DNA of 64,000 nt from Macrocybe gigantea (Eukaryota > Basidiomycota > Agaricomycetes > Agaricales > Callistosporiaceae): contig SJRY01000066.1 of assembly GCA_011319805.1 (NCBI GenBank), positions 1 through 64,000 of the forward strand, read 5' to 3'. Every line of letters starts with the position of its first letter. Within the stretch, counting starts at the first letter, position 1. This document shows, one piece after another, positions 31,058 through 43,175 of the stretch. The notes under the pieces are model-generated. The model was not told the DNA's origin. It did no database searches and saw nothing but the letters and a program-made list of their open reading frames with translations. The position numbers and the translations under genes were made by a program.

Positions 31058-33836
31058 ATGTCTGCAGGCTCGAACCCTCCGAGTCTCCGAGGCGCACTGC
31101 CTCCTGACGATAACCGCTCCCGCCGCGGAGTCAGAGAGGGAGCGAGGACGGTAGGAAGTGCCGTGTTTCGGCATCTCAAACAACACGCTGGCGCGGGGAT
31201 CGTGTGCGCCGTGGCGTACTTTGACCCGTGGGTGTCTTTTTTGTTTCCTTTTTTTTTTTTCGATCTTTGGGTCATCTTCGTATCTGTGCTTGCATTGACG
31301 CAAATGCGACGTATCGTGCCTTTTTTTTCAGGGGAAACTGGGGCGTCGATCTGCTGGCGGGCTCCGAGTTTGGGTACAGGCTCTTGTTCGTCGTCCTCCT
31401 CGCTGGCGTGTTTGCGGTGTTTCTGCAGGTGATTATGACTGAAAATCCTTATCGATGCGCGTTGAACTTGGCGTTGCTTGGTAATACGACTGCGCGAGCC
31501 TACGTAAACCCGCTTTTATTTTTTGTTTTCGCTTGCTCCATCTGGTTGTCTGACGACTCGCTTTGCAAAGACCCTTGCCAGTCGGCTCGGTTGCGTCACA
31601 GGTCTGGGTGAGTGAATTTCCGCATACCGTTTCATTGTTGCATGCCACGCCGTTGGAGGGCTGCGGTTAGCATTGTTCAGGGCTTCAACAAGTCGTTCGG
31701 GGCCTATTTCTAGGGACTTTGGACTGTTAATCATCTGTTCGTGCCGCCGTGATGCATATTTTAGGCTTGATGCCGCTGCATCGCAGTCTATTCAATCTAT
31801 TTTTATCCGTTCGCGTCTAGTCCTCACGTGCTCTCACTGACTTGTCCTTGGTTCTTTCTTCCCTGTTTCTTTTTTTTTTTCTTTTTTTTTCTCCTCAGAC
31901 TTGGCCTCGCATTGCCGATTGTTGTTGCACAGCAGGCCGAAGCACACGCTGCTGTATCGATGGCTGGGGCTTACCCGCTATACGTGTTGTCGGAAGTGGC
32001 GATCATCGCGACGGACCTTGCAGAGCTGCTGGGCTCCGCGATCGCGCTGTCCATGCTGTTTCCAAGGCTCGAGCTTTGGCACGGCGTGCTCATCACCGCG
32101 TTGGACGTCGTCATCCTCCTCGCGATGGGTGACCCGCTGCGTGGCAGACCTGTCCGGTTCTTCGAGATCCTCATATCGGTGCTGGTGAGTTTGTTCATGC
32201 ATTTTTTTTTTCCTCCCCTGATGGGATCTGCCAAGGTGCTCGCCGTGCTGATATGCATGCTTGTCATCATATCTAAAGTGATGTACATTGGGGAGACGCA
32301 TTCGAGGGCTTTCTGCCCTCGAAGTACATCTTTAGGTCGAACGGTATATATTTATGTGAGTTTCAATCGATTGCTTCACTCTAGCCGTCAATTCATGACA
32401 ACGAGTTTTCAACAGCGATTGGCATATTAGGCGCAACGGTCATGCCCCATAGTCTCTTCCTTGGTTCTGCGCTCGCGACGCAGGATCGTCTCACGTCTGA
32501 CCACTCGGGCCAGTTCCAAAAAACGCTCGCACGTCTTTGCGACCCGGACAAATTATCTCAAATCAGCGAAGACAGCGACGAGGGGCAGCAGCAACGGATT
32601 CAGGAGCCTTCCTCGAGTTCGGGTCCGCGGCTGTGCTTCTGGCGGCTCCTCATGTCCTTCAAAAACTACCTCGTCTCTGCGTTCCGCGCACCGCCTCCTA
32701 GCGAGTACGCGACTCGCGCGACGAGGCACGCTGATGTGGAGAACAACCCCGTCGAGTTCATCAGGGCGCATATTTATCATGGAACGGTGGACATCGTGGG
32801 CAGCCTGCTGGGCTTTGCGGTGTTGATTAATGCACTGTCAGTTTCAGTTGTGTTTTTTTTCTTGGGTTTGGCTTTGGGTTCTGCTTGTTCGTGTGCTGAT
32901 GAGCATGTCGGCTGACAGGATCTTGATTCTTGCTGGTGCAGTTTTTTATTATGGATCGAATGGACGAGGCTCAGAGCCCGCGAGTTTGTTCGACGCATAT
33001 GACTTGATCAAGAGCGTGGTCGGCAAAGGTAGGTTTCATCGATTCTATATCTTTGGGCTGTTAGGTTAAGGGTTGTACGAGGCGCTGCGACTCTCTTTGC
33101 CATTGCGCTCTTGTCTGCTGGACAGGTATGAAACTCATGCTTCCTGGACTGACATGAGTCTTAATTGCTTGGTTGTCAGAGTTCCTCGATTATCGCTACC
33201 GTAGCTGGCCAAGCTGTTTCTGAGGGATTCCTACAGTGGCGCATCTCCGTGTGTGCCTTTTTTTTCTTCTGCCAAAGCTGTCTTTCGCAGCTGACGTACA
33301 TGCCGGTGCAACGTTGTCGCTTGCACGCACAGGTCGCTTCCCGCCGTATCGTTACCCGCCTGATTGCTATGATACCGTCGATGGTCGTCGCCATCGCAGT
33401 GGGGCGCTCCGGCGTCGACACGCTCCTCGTTGTGTCCCAGGTCGTGCTCTCGATCGTGCTGCCATTTATCACCTTTCCGCTCATCTATCTCACGTCCTCC
33501 CGGGAGATCATGAACGCCAGGCCTGCGTCCCGATCGACGGCCGGTGGTGCTGGCGGTGCTGGTGGCGGCACGCTCTTCGTGTCCACGTCGTCAAAGGAGA
33601 GCAAGGTTTCGGTTAGGGAAGTGCTTCCGATAGAGAACGCGCAGAAGCAGGACGAGGAAGAGACGATGTCGCAGCGACGGCAAGTGGGGGTGCAGGATCT
33701 CGAGAGCGCGGAGGATGAGGTAGTCGATTTCAGCAACGGCAGGATCACAGCGACGATCGGATATGCCATCTGTCTCGTCGTTTTGGCCGCCAACGTTTAT
33801 GTGATTGTGAGCCTGGGGATGCACAAGGGCGGCTGA
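31058..33836 (+). CDS. NRAMP divalent metal transporter
   Basis: Proton-coupled Mn2+/Fe2+ importer of the SMF type, multi-pass membrane protein. ATG 31058; ten exons: 31058-31227, 31332-31428, 31571-31607, 31899-32184, 32236-32355, 32416-32836, 32919-33028, 33082-33125, 33180-33248, 33333-33836. Family hallmarks: the metal-binding DPGNW split by intron 1, TDLAELLGSA in TM3, GATVMPHSLFLGSA in TM6, AGQSSSIIATVAGQ before a late TM, and MIPSMVVAIAVGR. A hydrophilic loop of about 90 residues follows TM6, and the C-terminus ends in a last TM. One base appears to be missing near 31966 (GL then YPLYVLSE) and near 32278 (ISKV then DVHWGDAF). Confidence 0.95.
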
Positions 33837-34118
33837 CGGGCGTAGAAAGGGGAAAGACGGCACGAGTCTGGTGTTTTGTTCCTTTTCTCCCCCCTTTCGC
33901 CAGCTCGAGGATAACCGTCGTGCTGTACTATACTGCTTTTCAAACATCTGTACCATAGTCACGTAGCTTGTCTTTCCGATTGCTAGATTTTTTTCTTTGC
34001 GCCATAGATCCATGTTACGTATAGAATTTGCATGCATGGAAAGTGGAGATGAAGTAATTAAACCCCTCCCAAGGAATCCAAGGTACCAAAGATGCAGGTA
34101 AGGAAGGTAAAAGAGGAA

Positions 34119-37100
34119 TCATTCTTGTTTCACCAAGGGGTTGATTATCACTCCAGGCTGAGCGCAAGAAGGGAAAAGAGGCGTCGCTGTAAGTCCTGCT
34201 CCAAAAGCAAGAAAGGAATCACGCTCACCTTCTTGACGACCTTTGGCAGAGTCGCGCGCTGGAACGCGAGCCGCGTGTTCCACTCTGCGCCGATCGGCTG
34301 CTCCATCGCCTTGTCAAACTGCGCCTTGCTCGTGTACGGGTACGGCAGGTCCTTCACGAGGTACTTTGCCGCCTTCTTGTCCCGCTTCTCCGAGATGATG
34401 ATGTTCGCCTTGCCGTGGTCCGCGCGCGTCTTGGGGTCCACGCCTGCGATCTTTTTGATCCGGTGCGGTTTGGGCGCTGCTTTTTGGATCCCGGTCCCGC
34501 CCCAGGCACCCTGCAGGAGAGACCTGTTAGTCGGCGATGCGGAAATAAGTGGATGGGAGGAGGGGCGCACCCAGCCTGGAAGCGTCGTGTCCACCTCGCG
34601 CGGCGCGTCTTCGGCGATGGTGCGGCGCTTCACTTCTTCAAAGACCTGCATTGGCATGTTTAGCATTTTTTGGATAGCTGCGCAGGCGGAACGTGAGCGT
34701 GCTTCTACTTACCTGCACGACGTTGTCGCCAGCAAAGGCGAGCGCGACGAGGTCCCGTTGTTCGATCGCCTTGACGCCTCCAGCGTTGTTCTTGGCTTTG
34801 AGCGTGAGTGCCTGCTCCTGCGCCTCGATCTCGCTGTTCGCGTCCGAGTCGTCTCCCACGTCGTCCACCTCGACAGAAGGCGGCGCGCTTCCTGCCTGAT
34901 GTTGTGTCGGTGAAGATGGCTTTGTCGCCTGTGATGTACTCGGAGACGGCGTCGCATTGACAGTGACGTCGGTCGTCGAGGAGCCCTTCGCAACCGAGGC
35001 AGGGGTAGAAGCAGCGGCGCTGGAGGCCGGTTCAGGATGAGCACATTGTCCGTGGAGATCTCCAACACAGCGTCTTCCTGCGTCTTCCTCCGTTCCGCCT
35101 CCTGCTTCCGGGCCTGCTTGCGGATCTTGTTTTTTGACTTTGTCAGCGAGGAGCTGTCCTTGCCGACGACGACTTCGTTCTTTTTGCGCGGCGCTTTGGT
35201 GGCGGTGGATGCACCTTTGGATTTGTCGCCGTCGCGTGGGACGAACCAGGGGTTGATGGGCGTCGAGTTGGCGTTGCTTATGGAGGCGGCGGTGGTGGTG
35301 GTGGAGAGGGCGGGTCTTCGAGTTTCTGTGGGAGAGTCGGAAGCAGGGGATATGAGGTCTGACGATTTGAGCGTTACGCTGGATGTATCTGATGGGAGGG
35401 ATTGAAGTGTGGAGACTGGTCTTGGGAGGTTGTGAGGCTAGGAAACGAGCAGGTTTCAATGAATGAAAAAAAAAAATCGAGGATGGTTCAGAACTCGTAC
35501 CGTTGTGCCGGGGCGCAGAACGACACGTCCACCTGTGCGCTGTGCGACGACGCCGCTCGGATCGTCCTGGGCATCAAGCTCCTCTCCCACTCGTCATAGT
35601 CTTGCGCAGCTCCCATCTCTTTGACAAAGTCGTCGGCCATTTTGTCGACCTGCTGCTGCTGCCGCGCCATCGCGTCCTTCATGAACTTCATGTTGAAGAC
35701 GCTCTTTCGCCCGAGCGCCTCTGTCTCCGGACCGCCGTCGTCCTCTGCGCCGACTCTCTCAATCTCGTCAAACGCCTTTTGCTTGATCCTCTCCAAGCCC
35801 GTCTCGCCACCCAGATCCTCGCCATCATCATCACCTTCATCATCTTCATCATCCCCACCGCTCTCCTCGTCACTCCGCATGCCCTGAATCCGCCGTCTGA
35901 GCTTCTCGCCGCGATCCAGCATTTCCTCGATCTCCTTCCTGCCATCCTCCTCATGCCTGCCCTTCATATGCTTCGCCCACTTGCCCGTATGCTTATGCCT
36001 GAGCGTCGCCCTCTCCCGGCCCGCTCCACTTCCCTCCTCAGCCTCTCCTCCTCCGCCTGCTCTTCGTCCTCCCCATCCACGCCGGCCTCCCTGAGATTCT
36101 CCTCCAGCCTTCACGCTCCTTGCGCCTGAGCTTGCGGTACGTCCTGCTCTTGATCTTGCTGATGCGCTTCGCTTTGAGCTCCGCGCGGAACATGAGCTCG
36201 CGCATGCGGCGCAGCTCGGCGCGCCGCTGTGCGACCTCTGCGACGGAGAGGTTGTTCATCTGGAGCAGCCCTTCTTCGGTTTGGTGGATGTCTTCGTCGC
36301 GCAGCTTGGCTGTTTTGAGCAGCGCGTCGACGGCGCTTTCGAGTTTCGTGGTGGGCTGCGCGGGTGTTGCGTGAGTGCGAAGGGAAAGGAGGGGCGGGGG
36401 AAGGGCTCACTTTGAATTTAGCTGCTAGTTCTAGGTTTGATACTTTTCCCGACGGCTTGGCTTGCAGTGGAAACTCAGATGCTCAGCCTAGAGTAACGAA
36501 GAACATCAGTGACGAGTAGAAAAAGTACAGTTGCAACATCAAACCTCTCGTATCCGCCTCATCGTGCCCGACCATTGTCCACCTCCTCTTTCGTCTTTTC
36601 GTACGCCGCCTCGCGATCTAATTTCTCTTGAGCGCGTTGAGGTAGTGGCGCATCGAGTGGTTTGGATTTTTCAGACGATGGCGCGAGGGCTTTGGTCGCC
36701 TTTTTGAGCGACTGCAGGGTTGATGACGACTGAGCGGCGAGAGGCGCGAGGAGGTCCTAGTTGATCTTCGAGCCTATACGTGGTCATGCAAGTCGGTGTT
36801 AAAATTATTTTCTGAAAGATGCCGCGCGAGAAAGCGTCAGTACCTGATGGCTGAGCGTGAAACTCGTTTTCCACTCCGGCCTCGGTGCGCTCCTGGAGCA
36901 CGACGCGACGCTGTTTCCGCACGCGTTCGGCTGCAGAAGAGGCACGTTCGCTGGAATCCGTTGGCGACTTGCGCTTTTTGGAACTTGGGTCGAGATTGGA
37001 GATGAAGTTTTGGAGATCGTTGAGCGCGTCGAGGTCTGGGCTGGAAGTGTCCGAGGCGGCGATGGATATCTTGTCACTTTCTTCGTCGTCTTCGTCTTCG

Positions 37101-37902
37101 TCTTCGTCTTCCTCCTCCTCGTTTGCGAATTGCTCGTCTTCTGATTCTTTTTCGTCGTCATTGGCTTTGTCGTCCTCCTCTTCATCGCCTTTGTTCTTTG
37201 GAGGGATATTCTCGTTATCGCTTCCAGTGTCGACTTCTCCTTTGCCATCCAACACGTCCACTAAACTGATAAAGTCATTGTCGGACCCTTCATCCTCCTC
37301 ATCTTCATCCTCGTCCTCGTCCTTCTCATCGCTAGATTTTTGGTCCATGTCGATGTCTTCATCTTCATCAAGATTAACTTCCGCAAACCGTACCGCCCGT
37401 TGTTTGGGTGTTTTGGCCTTGCGTTTTCTAGTCTAGCAATGAAATTTTCATAGGCAAGCGCAATCACAACTCTAGGCAAAAACGGACGTACTTTTGCAGA
37501 GAAGAATCCAGCGAACCGTTCCTCGTCGCTCTCCTCAAACGCAGCATCGCTGTCAAGCTCTTCATCATCTTCGCTGTTTATCTTTTCGTCGTCCTCATGC
37601 TCTCCTATGAGTTTCGCTCTCAGCGTGTTCCTCTGCTCCTCATCGGCATCGTCCAAGAACCCCGGTGTTCCGAGTTGAGCGAGCTCGTCCCTGTCTAGGT
37701 CCATCCTCATCCTCGACCGGCGCGTCGAGTCCGGCGCGTACTCGTACACATCTGATGCAGACTTGGCTGATTTGAGCTTTTGCGCTTCCTTGCGCCTGAT
37801 GTATCCCGCGACGTTTCTATTGCCGCCGGATACGTGAGCTTTTTTGGAGCTGAAAAGAGGCTTTCCTGTGGATCTGCTCGACGTCCTTGGCGCCCTCGCC
37901 AT
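34119..37902 (-). CDS. UTP14: UTP14, SSU processome component
   Basis: Nucleolar protein of the U3 snoRNP/SSU processome that activates the DHR1 helicase in 18S rRNA maturation. ATG at 37902 (MARAPRTSSRSTGKPLFSS). Exons about 37902-37492, 37432-36844, 36773-36545, 36487-36411, 36355-35501, then pieces to 34229 and a last exon 34157-34119. Hallmarks: long acidic region, LDREAAYEKTKEEVD, AELRRMRELMFRAELKAKRI, ATLRHKHTGKWAKHMK, STPINPWFVPRDG, and the C-terminal RDKKAAKYLVKDLPYPYTSK with GVIINPL. At least five one-base frame breaks (near 36575, 36475, 36108, 36030, 35030) and an in-frame TAG at 36757-36759 occur. As UTP14 is normally single-copy and essential, consensus errors are the simplest reading. 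Confidence 0.93.
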
Positions 37903-38809
37903 GATGTGCGAGAATTTGCCTCGTCTGTGGACGATCAATACTAAAAAAAAAAAGGATACGATTACGTAACCGTAGCATTAACAAGTCAAGCCGTGCAGTT
38001 ACCTCTGCCACAATTGTTTCAAAATTCCATCATAATTTACTGCTCACCGAAAGTGATATATTGGCTGTGATATAATTCAAAATCCTAGAAATTCATTCAG
38101 AATTCGCTGGGCTAAGTATACTGCTTTGTTGTGAGTTGTTTGGAGCGAGTACCCATAATCCGACAGCGCTGGCATTGTTTGGATGGTTCACTTACCACCA
38201 CCACCACCGACACCAAGTCCAGCACACCAACTGCAGCAACGGTCAGCTCAAATGGAAGACGGTACGTCCTCAGCATCAGCCCCGCGCCCATCGACCCCAG
38301 CATACCCCCTCCAACTCCTATCTGCGCCAACCATATAAAATTGCAACCATTTACGACTAGCTGAAGGCTAGGATTTTTTTTTCTCTTTTCGTTTCATATT
38401 TTCACTGTGTTGCACACGGCAAAAAAAACAGAAAGGAAAGTTGAGGAGAGAGACCGACATCGACCGGACGACTGGCGGCGGCGATGGCTTTGTTTCTTGT
38501 CGACTCGCTCTTCGTCTTTCCCGTTCGTTTTTTGGCCTTTTTTTCCCCTTTCCTCTTCTGTTTCTTTTCGTTTTCTTTCCGGCACACGGGAGTTGGCTTT
38601 TTTCTTGGGATGTAAACCCGCCATATTCGCCTCTTCTGCGCCTGCTTCATCCCGCCTTGCATACCCAAAAATTGAAAAGAAACAACGACCCTAACGTTCG
38701 AACCTCCCACCTTCTCCTCCAACCAGCCTGGCAATCTCAAGACATCGCACCCACGAACGCCGGGATCAGCATCCCGACACATGAGGCTGCTTTGAACAAC
38801 GGCGGCGCT
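37903..38809. other. Divergent promoter region UTP14 / RRM gene
   Basis: Contains A/T-rich sequence near 38000-38100, a CAC repeat near 38195 and polypyrimidine sequence at 38500-38590 typical of a fungal promoter and leader for the plus-strand gene at 38810. A 5' UTR intron is possible. A minus-strand frame at 38112-38330 lacks an ATG start and was not kept. Confidence 0.5.
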
Positions 38810-39735
38810 ATGGTTACAGACGATGCGTCCTGGAACGCCAACAGCGGCGTAGGCAGTGGTGGACGCAATTCGCCTGGTAGAGACCGCGCTAGCGACCCGC
38901 AGAGGAGGTCCAGCCGTAGCAGGAGCCCGAGGCGCGATGGTGACAGAGTGATGTCAGTTCTTTTTCCTCATTCTGGAATTCCTTCAATCCCTCCCCTTCC
39001 GTCCTGCGTTTTACATTTTCCCTCTTCTTCCTCTGTGTTGGATACATTGCTGAGACCAGAGAGACAGTGCCAACAATCCTGGAAATAACTTACACGTGTC
39101 CGGCTTGAGCCACCGCGTCGACACTCGTGACCTTGAAGCTGCGTTTGCCAAGGTTGGACGTGTGAGTTGCCGTCTAAAGTGTATTATTATCATGTTTTTT
39201 TCTGACTGTCAGGCTTTCTTGACAGGTCAAGAAAGCATCCGTTATGTATGATCCTCACAGTCGCGAATCGCGGGATTTGGGTTCGTGACGATGGAATCGA
39301 ATGAGGAGGCGGAGGCTGCCATCACCGCTTTGAACTCGACTGAACTCATGGGTAAGATCATTACAGTTGAAAAGGTTACCCCACTTCGGCCTTGTCCCCA
39401 CATCTGCTCTAAATGCGTTCTTCCATCAGGCCCGTCGAGGTCGTGCAAGGACGCCGACTCCAGGAAGATATCACGGACCACCCAAAGTCCGAGAATGTGA
39501 GTTTCTCGTTCTTTAGGGTGAAGTGCCGCAGACTGAAGGTGAATTTGGCGCAGATGAACGACCGTATGATCCTCGCCCGTATGATAGTCGATATTATAAC
39601 GGAGACCGTAGGCGTGGACGCTACGACGATCATCGCGACGACCGGCATAGAGACTATGACCGAGACCGCGAAAGGGACCGCGACAGGGAAAGGGACAGAT
39701 ACCGCGACAGATACTACGACGACAGGAGATACTAA
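38810..39735 (+). CDS. Tra2-like SR-type RNA-binding protein
   Basis: Splicing regulator with an N-terminal SR region and one RRM. Exons about 38810-38952 (RRSSRSRSPRRDGDR), 39068-39161 (NNLHVSGLSHRVDTRDLEAA, RNP2-like), 39226-39374 (VKKASVMYDPHSRESR, GFGFVTMESNEEAEAA: RNP1; MGKIITVEK), 39430-39496 (ARRGRARTPTPGRYHG, the conserved Tra2 linker) and 39517-39735, a tail of alternating Arg/Asp/Tyr. A missing G near 39273 breaks RNP1, and phase is one base off at the last junction. Nuclear, binds purine-rich exonic enhancers in known homologues. Confidence 0.85.
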
Positions 39736-40053
39736 CTGCTTTTTCAAGTCTCCCCTTGCGTCGTAGGTCTAGGCACAAAAAGATGTTGCAGAGCGGAAGA
39801 AATGAATGTGATCTGGAGTTGAGGTTTCGGTAATCTGTCTCCTTTGATATGTTTTCTTGTTCCGTTTATCAGCCTTTTTTTCTTTTTTTTTTGTTTAATG
39901 TCTGTTCTATGTCTGCCTGTCGTAGTTGGTAAAATTTGGCTCTAGTTCGCGCCCTGGCGAGCTTTTCGCCTTTGCGTCTTACGTTTCTGCCTGCGATTAC
40001 CTGCGTGACTAAACTTTTCTCTATTGAACACCCATTAGAGTCCATGTGGGACG

Positions 40054-41359
40054 ATGTATCGAGTCTTTCTCGGCGCGCCCTCGAAGGACGACCTGAAGAT
40101 CGATTCAACTTCGTACCGATGGCAGACCGTGTCGTCTGGAACGAAATCCGCAGCAGACGTCACCAACCCGAACCTAGCTTCGAATGCCAGAGCTGACGCC
40201 TCCACGCAGCCTTCGTTCCTCGTTCTCCCGCCTGCCACGATCGAAGCGGCGAACCAGAGGATATCGCTGTTCTACAGGAACGTCATCTTTGATGATAGCA
40301 AGGACCGATGAGGAGGTGAGAGATCATGATAATGGTCATGAGCCTGGGCCTGGGAGAGGTCGGTCGGATTGCTTTTTCCGTCTCTTCTGGTGGATAACGG
40401 GTTCTCATTTGTTCGCGACTGATAGAAAACCAGACGACGGTTATTACTTGGCCTCCGACCGAAGAGGAAGAGCCGAGGCGACGACGCGATGTTTCGTCCT
40501 TTCTGGCGCGCGACTCGTCCTCGCTCGCTTCCCAGATGGACGTCGAGAGCCAGCTGATGAACCCCAGCGCCGAGCACGCCCAACACGGCACCGGCTCTGG
40601 CCCGCGCGACTCGAGCGACCAAACGACGCATTCGGTGTTGCAGAGCCAGTCGCGCTCGCACGACGCCACTCGCGACTATACGACGACGGTCCTCACCACC
40701 CAGCCAACCTTCTCCATCTCGATTTCGATCTCCCGCGACGAGGACGGCGACGCGTCCATATCGCGCTTCCCGTCCTTCCACTTCAACCCGCACGCCGTGA
40801 CCGCGCTCGCGCGGCTTGGCGGCCACGGAACGGGCAAGGTGTGCGTGCTCGTGGCCGTGCTGGAAGTCGACGGCCCGGATGAGGTCACGATCCGGAAGGG
40901 GCGCGACGCGGGGAAGAAAGTGGCGGTGCTCAGGCTTGTCTTGGGCGATGAGGAGGGTGCGTTGGCGAGGCTCACGGCGTGGAGGGGAGTTGCGGAGCGG
41001 TTGGGCGGCTTGTTGGACGATGATGACAGCGAAAGCGTCGGGGAGGGCGTGAAGCGGGGAGATGTGCTGTTCATTGAGAGTGCGCTTTTTTTTTTTCTTT
41101 TTTAGAGGTGCAGAGGGGGCTGATTCGTATTTCTCTGCCCGGCGCAGACGTGACTGCGGCCTGGGACGCGAAGAGCTCGCCGACGCTCACGGCCTCGCCG
41201 TACCTTGGATCCCGCGCACAGATATGCTACAGGACGCTGCCGCACACGCGCAGGGACAACCGTTTTAGGCCCGACCTGCGTCTCGGCGCGAGCGACCCGG
41301 CCGTAAGAAAGGTCGCCGCGGTCGTGCAGTGGTTCGAGCGCATGGCGGGGCTTGCCTGA
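40054..41359 (+). CDS. Unrecognised protein with compact C-terminal domain
   Basis: Three exons: 40054-40315 (starts MYRVFLGAPSKDDLKIDSTS), 40426-41079 and 41106-41359. The middle exon has a Ser/Thr/Gln-rich disordered part, then FHFNPHAVTALARLGG, GKVCVLVAVLEVDGP and KKVAVLRLVLGDEEGAL. The last has SPTLTASPYLGSRAQICYRT and AVRKVAAVVQWFERMAGL. The alternation of beta-type strands (VCVLVAVLEV, VAVLRLVLGD) resembles an OB-fold, so a single-strand DNA-binding role of RPA or shieldin-2 type is conceivable, but this is inference. An in-frame TGA near 40309 at the end of exon 1 leaves the first junction uncertain. Confidence 0.6.
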
Positions 41360-43175
41360 GCGTGGTGTGGCGTCGCCGAGGTGGGATTCGTCATGCATGG
41401 TCTGGTCTGGGCAACCGGAAATTTTTCAATAGAGATGGATGGAGGTGCGGAATAGGTCTTAGTCTGGTTGCCTCCTCATGCATTTATTTTCTATCAATAT
41501 AGCACTCCTACTCGTAATCAAATGCATCGACTTCGTCGCGGCAGCTTCCCTACGATCCAGCACTCGGAAAAACGTAGTCTAGAAAGGCCGCAGGACGTCC
41601 CTCAAGTGCGGGAAATTGCGGCCTCGTCAGCGTGCAAGGCCAATGCCTGTCCTCCCCCAACTTCTGCGCCTTTGTCCGAAATAAAATCCGTCACAGGTCT
41701 CCCCCACAAATCGCCCGGGGAAATGTCAAAAGTCACACCCTCTCCTGCTACCACACAAGAAGGGTCCACGTCGCATGCAGTAACCTGACTCTTCATCGAC
41801 ATTCCAGCTGTCGCTTGGATCGCACGCGCTGGCGAAGGTGACGTAACCGCTAACCGCCTCGCTGATCCCCTTGAAGTCGTGGATGTAGGCGCCGTGGACT
41901 GCGCCGAGAAAGCCACCGAGATCTCTCCGTGATCTCTGCCAAGCCTTGATAGGGGACTTGGTGAGTTACCATGATAGAATGCATGTGAGGAGCTTGCAAT
42001 AGAAGTGACTGTGTCAGTCACTCTCGTACGAGTTCTGTATGGATATTTTTTCCGCGCCTTTGCTACGAGGTCCCCGTGGAATCGAAGGATATTGTCGGGG
42101 GGGGGGTTAGAGAGTGAAAGGTGAGATTTTCTGTTTTTGACAGACCGACCAGGTTGTCAACCTGTTTTCCACCGATTTCAATTGTTGCCCGACGTTGTCC
42201 ATAGACACCGATTTTAAATTCACAAACACACCCACGCCGCAGGACCTTGACACTCTCATGACATGCGTAGGTAGTCTTGACCCGTCTCCCCTAGATCATT
42301 GAACTGGAAGACGAGGCACGGCCGTCGCAACGCCGGTGCTAAGCAGGCGCCGAGTACGCAAGAAAGCAATTGAGTAGAGAGCGGGATTGGCATCAGTGGC
42401 AAGTGAAGACAACGAAATGTTGGAGGTTTCGTCGCCGGGCGCGCTTACTCTGTAAGTTTTAGTCCTAGAACATGAGATCGATCCGGAACTCGACCCCCTA
42501 TTAAGGGTTCACAACTTGTCGAGTCGTCTTCGCATCCGAGCCATCGCTCATCGAGGTTTTATAAGGTAACCTGAGCCAGAGAGGTTCATACGACTTGGGG
42601 CATCATCGCAGCATGAGATCGCTATCTCCACGATCCCAAGATTTGGTCGATCTTCACGTTCTCGCGCTGCTCCGTCAGCCGGCATGACGGAAAATCAGAC
42701 GAAAAAGCGATTGGCTGCGAGCACCCTAATCATGATTAACCTGTGTGGCGTTCGGATCTTTACTCCATCAAGGGATATGTCCGACTGCATGAGGACCACC
42801 TCTCGAAGGACCTCGTGGCTGCCACAGCGCCGGCATACCCGTTGGGGGGACACACAAACCATTCTAGAACCAAGACATTTTTCTAGGGCGTCGACTATCC
42901 TCCTGTTCGCAGTAAGTGCTTCAATTCAACGCGACTTTGGTCATGATTGCCCACTACCGAACTGGTGAACCGTATGGGCTCACTGTTCTTACGCGGATGT
43001 ACAGGGTAGAGCAGGATATGGTTGTCGCTAGCCTACCCGTTGTAGAATAGGATCACAGGGACTACCTACCATTGACTTCAATCCAGGGTCTCGGAGGTGA
43101 GGCAAAGCAATGAAGAATAGATATAAATGTATTAACCAAAGGTTCATCGCTTCGCACTTTCTTTACCTGTCCACC
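41360..43175. other. No supported gene
   Basis: A 139-codon minus-strand frame at 41602-42021 starts at GTG and has Ser/Ala/Thr-rich sequence; it may be an exon of an unrecognised gene but has no splice or family support. The rest, including an 11-nt G run near 42098, shows no coding signal. Confidence 0.5.

Noticed and set aside
31842..32188. Alternative plus frames over the NRAMP gene
   Set aside because: They are pieces of the same gene seen through a one-base frame break, or shadows.
38112..38330. Gly/Val-rich 72-codon minus-strand frame upstream of UTP14
   Set aside because: It starts at TTG and the Val run comes from a CAC repeat; no support as a gene.
41602..42021. 139-codon minus-strand frame
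   Set aside because: Starts at GTG, no splice partner or family; left as unassigned.
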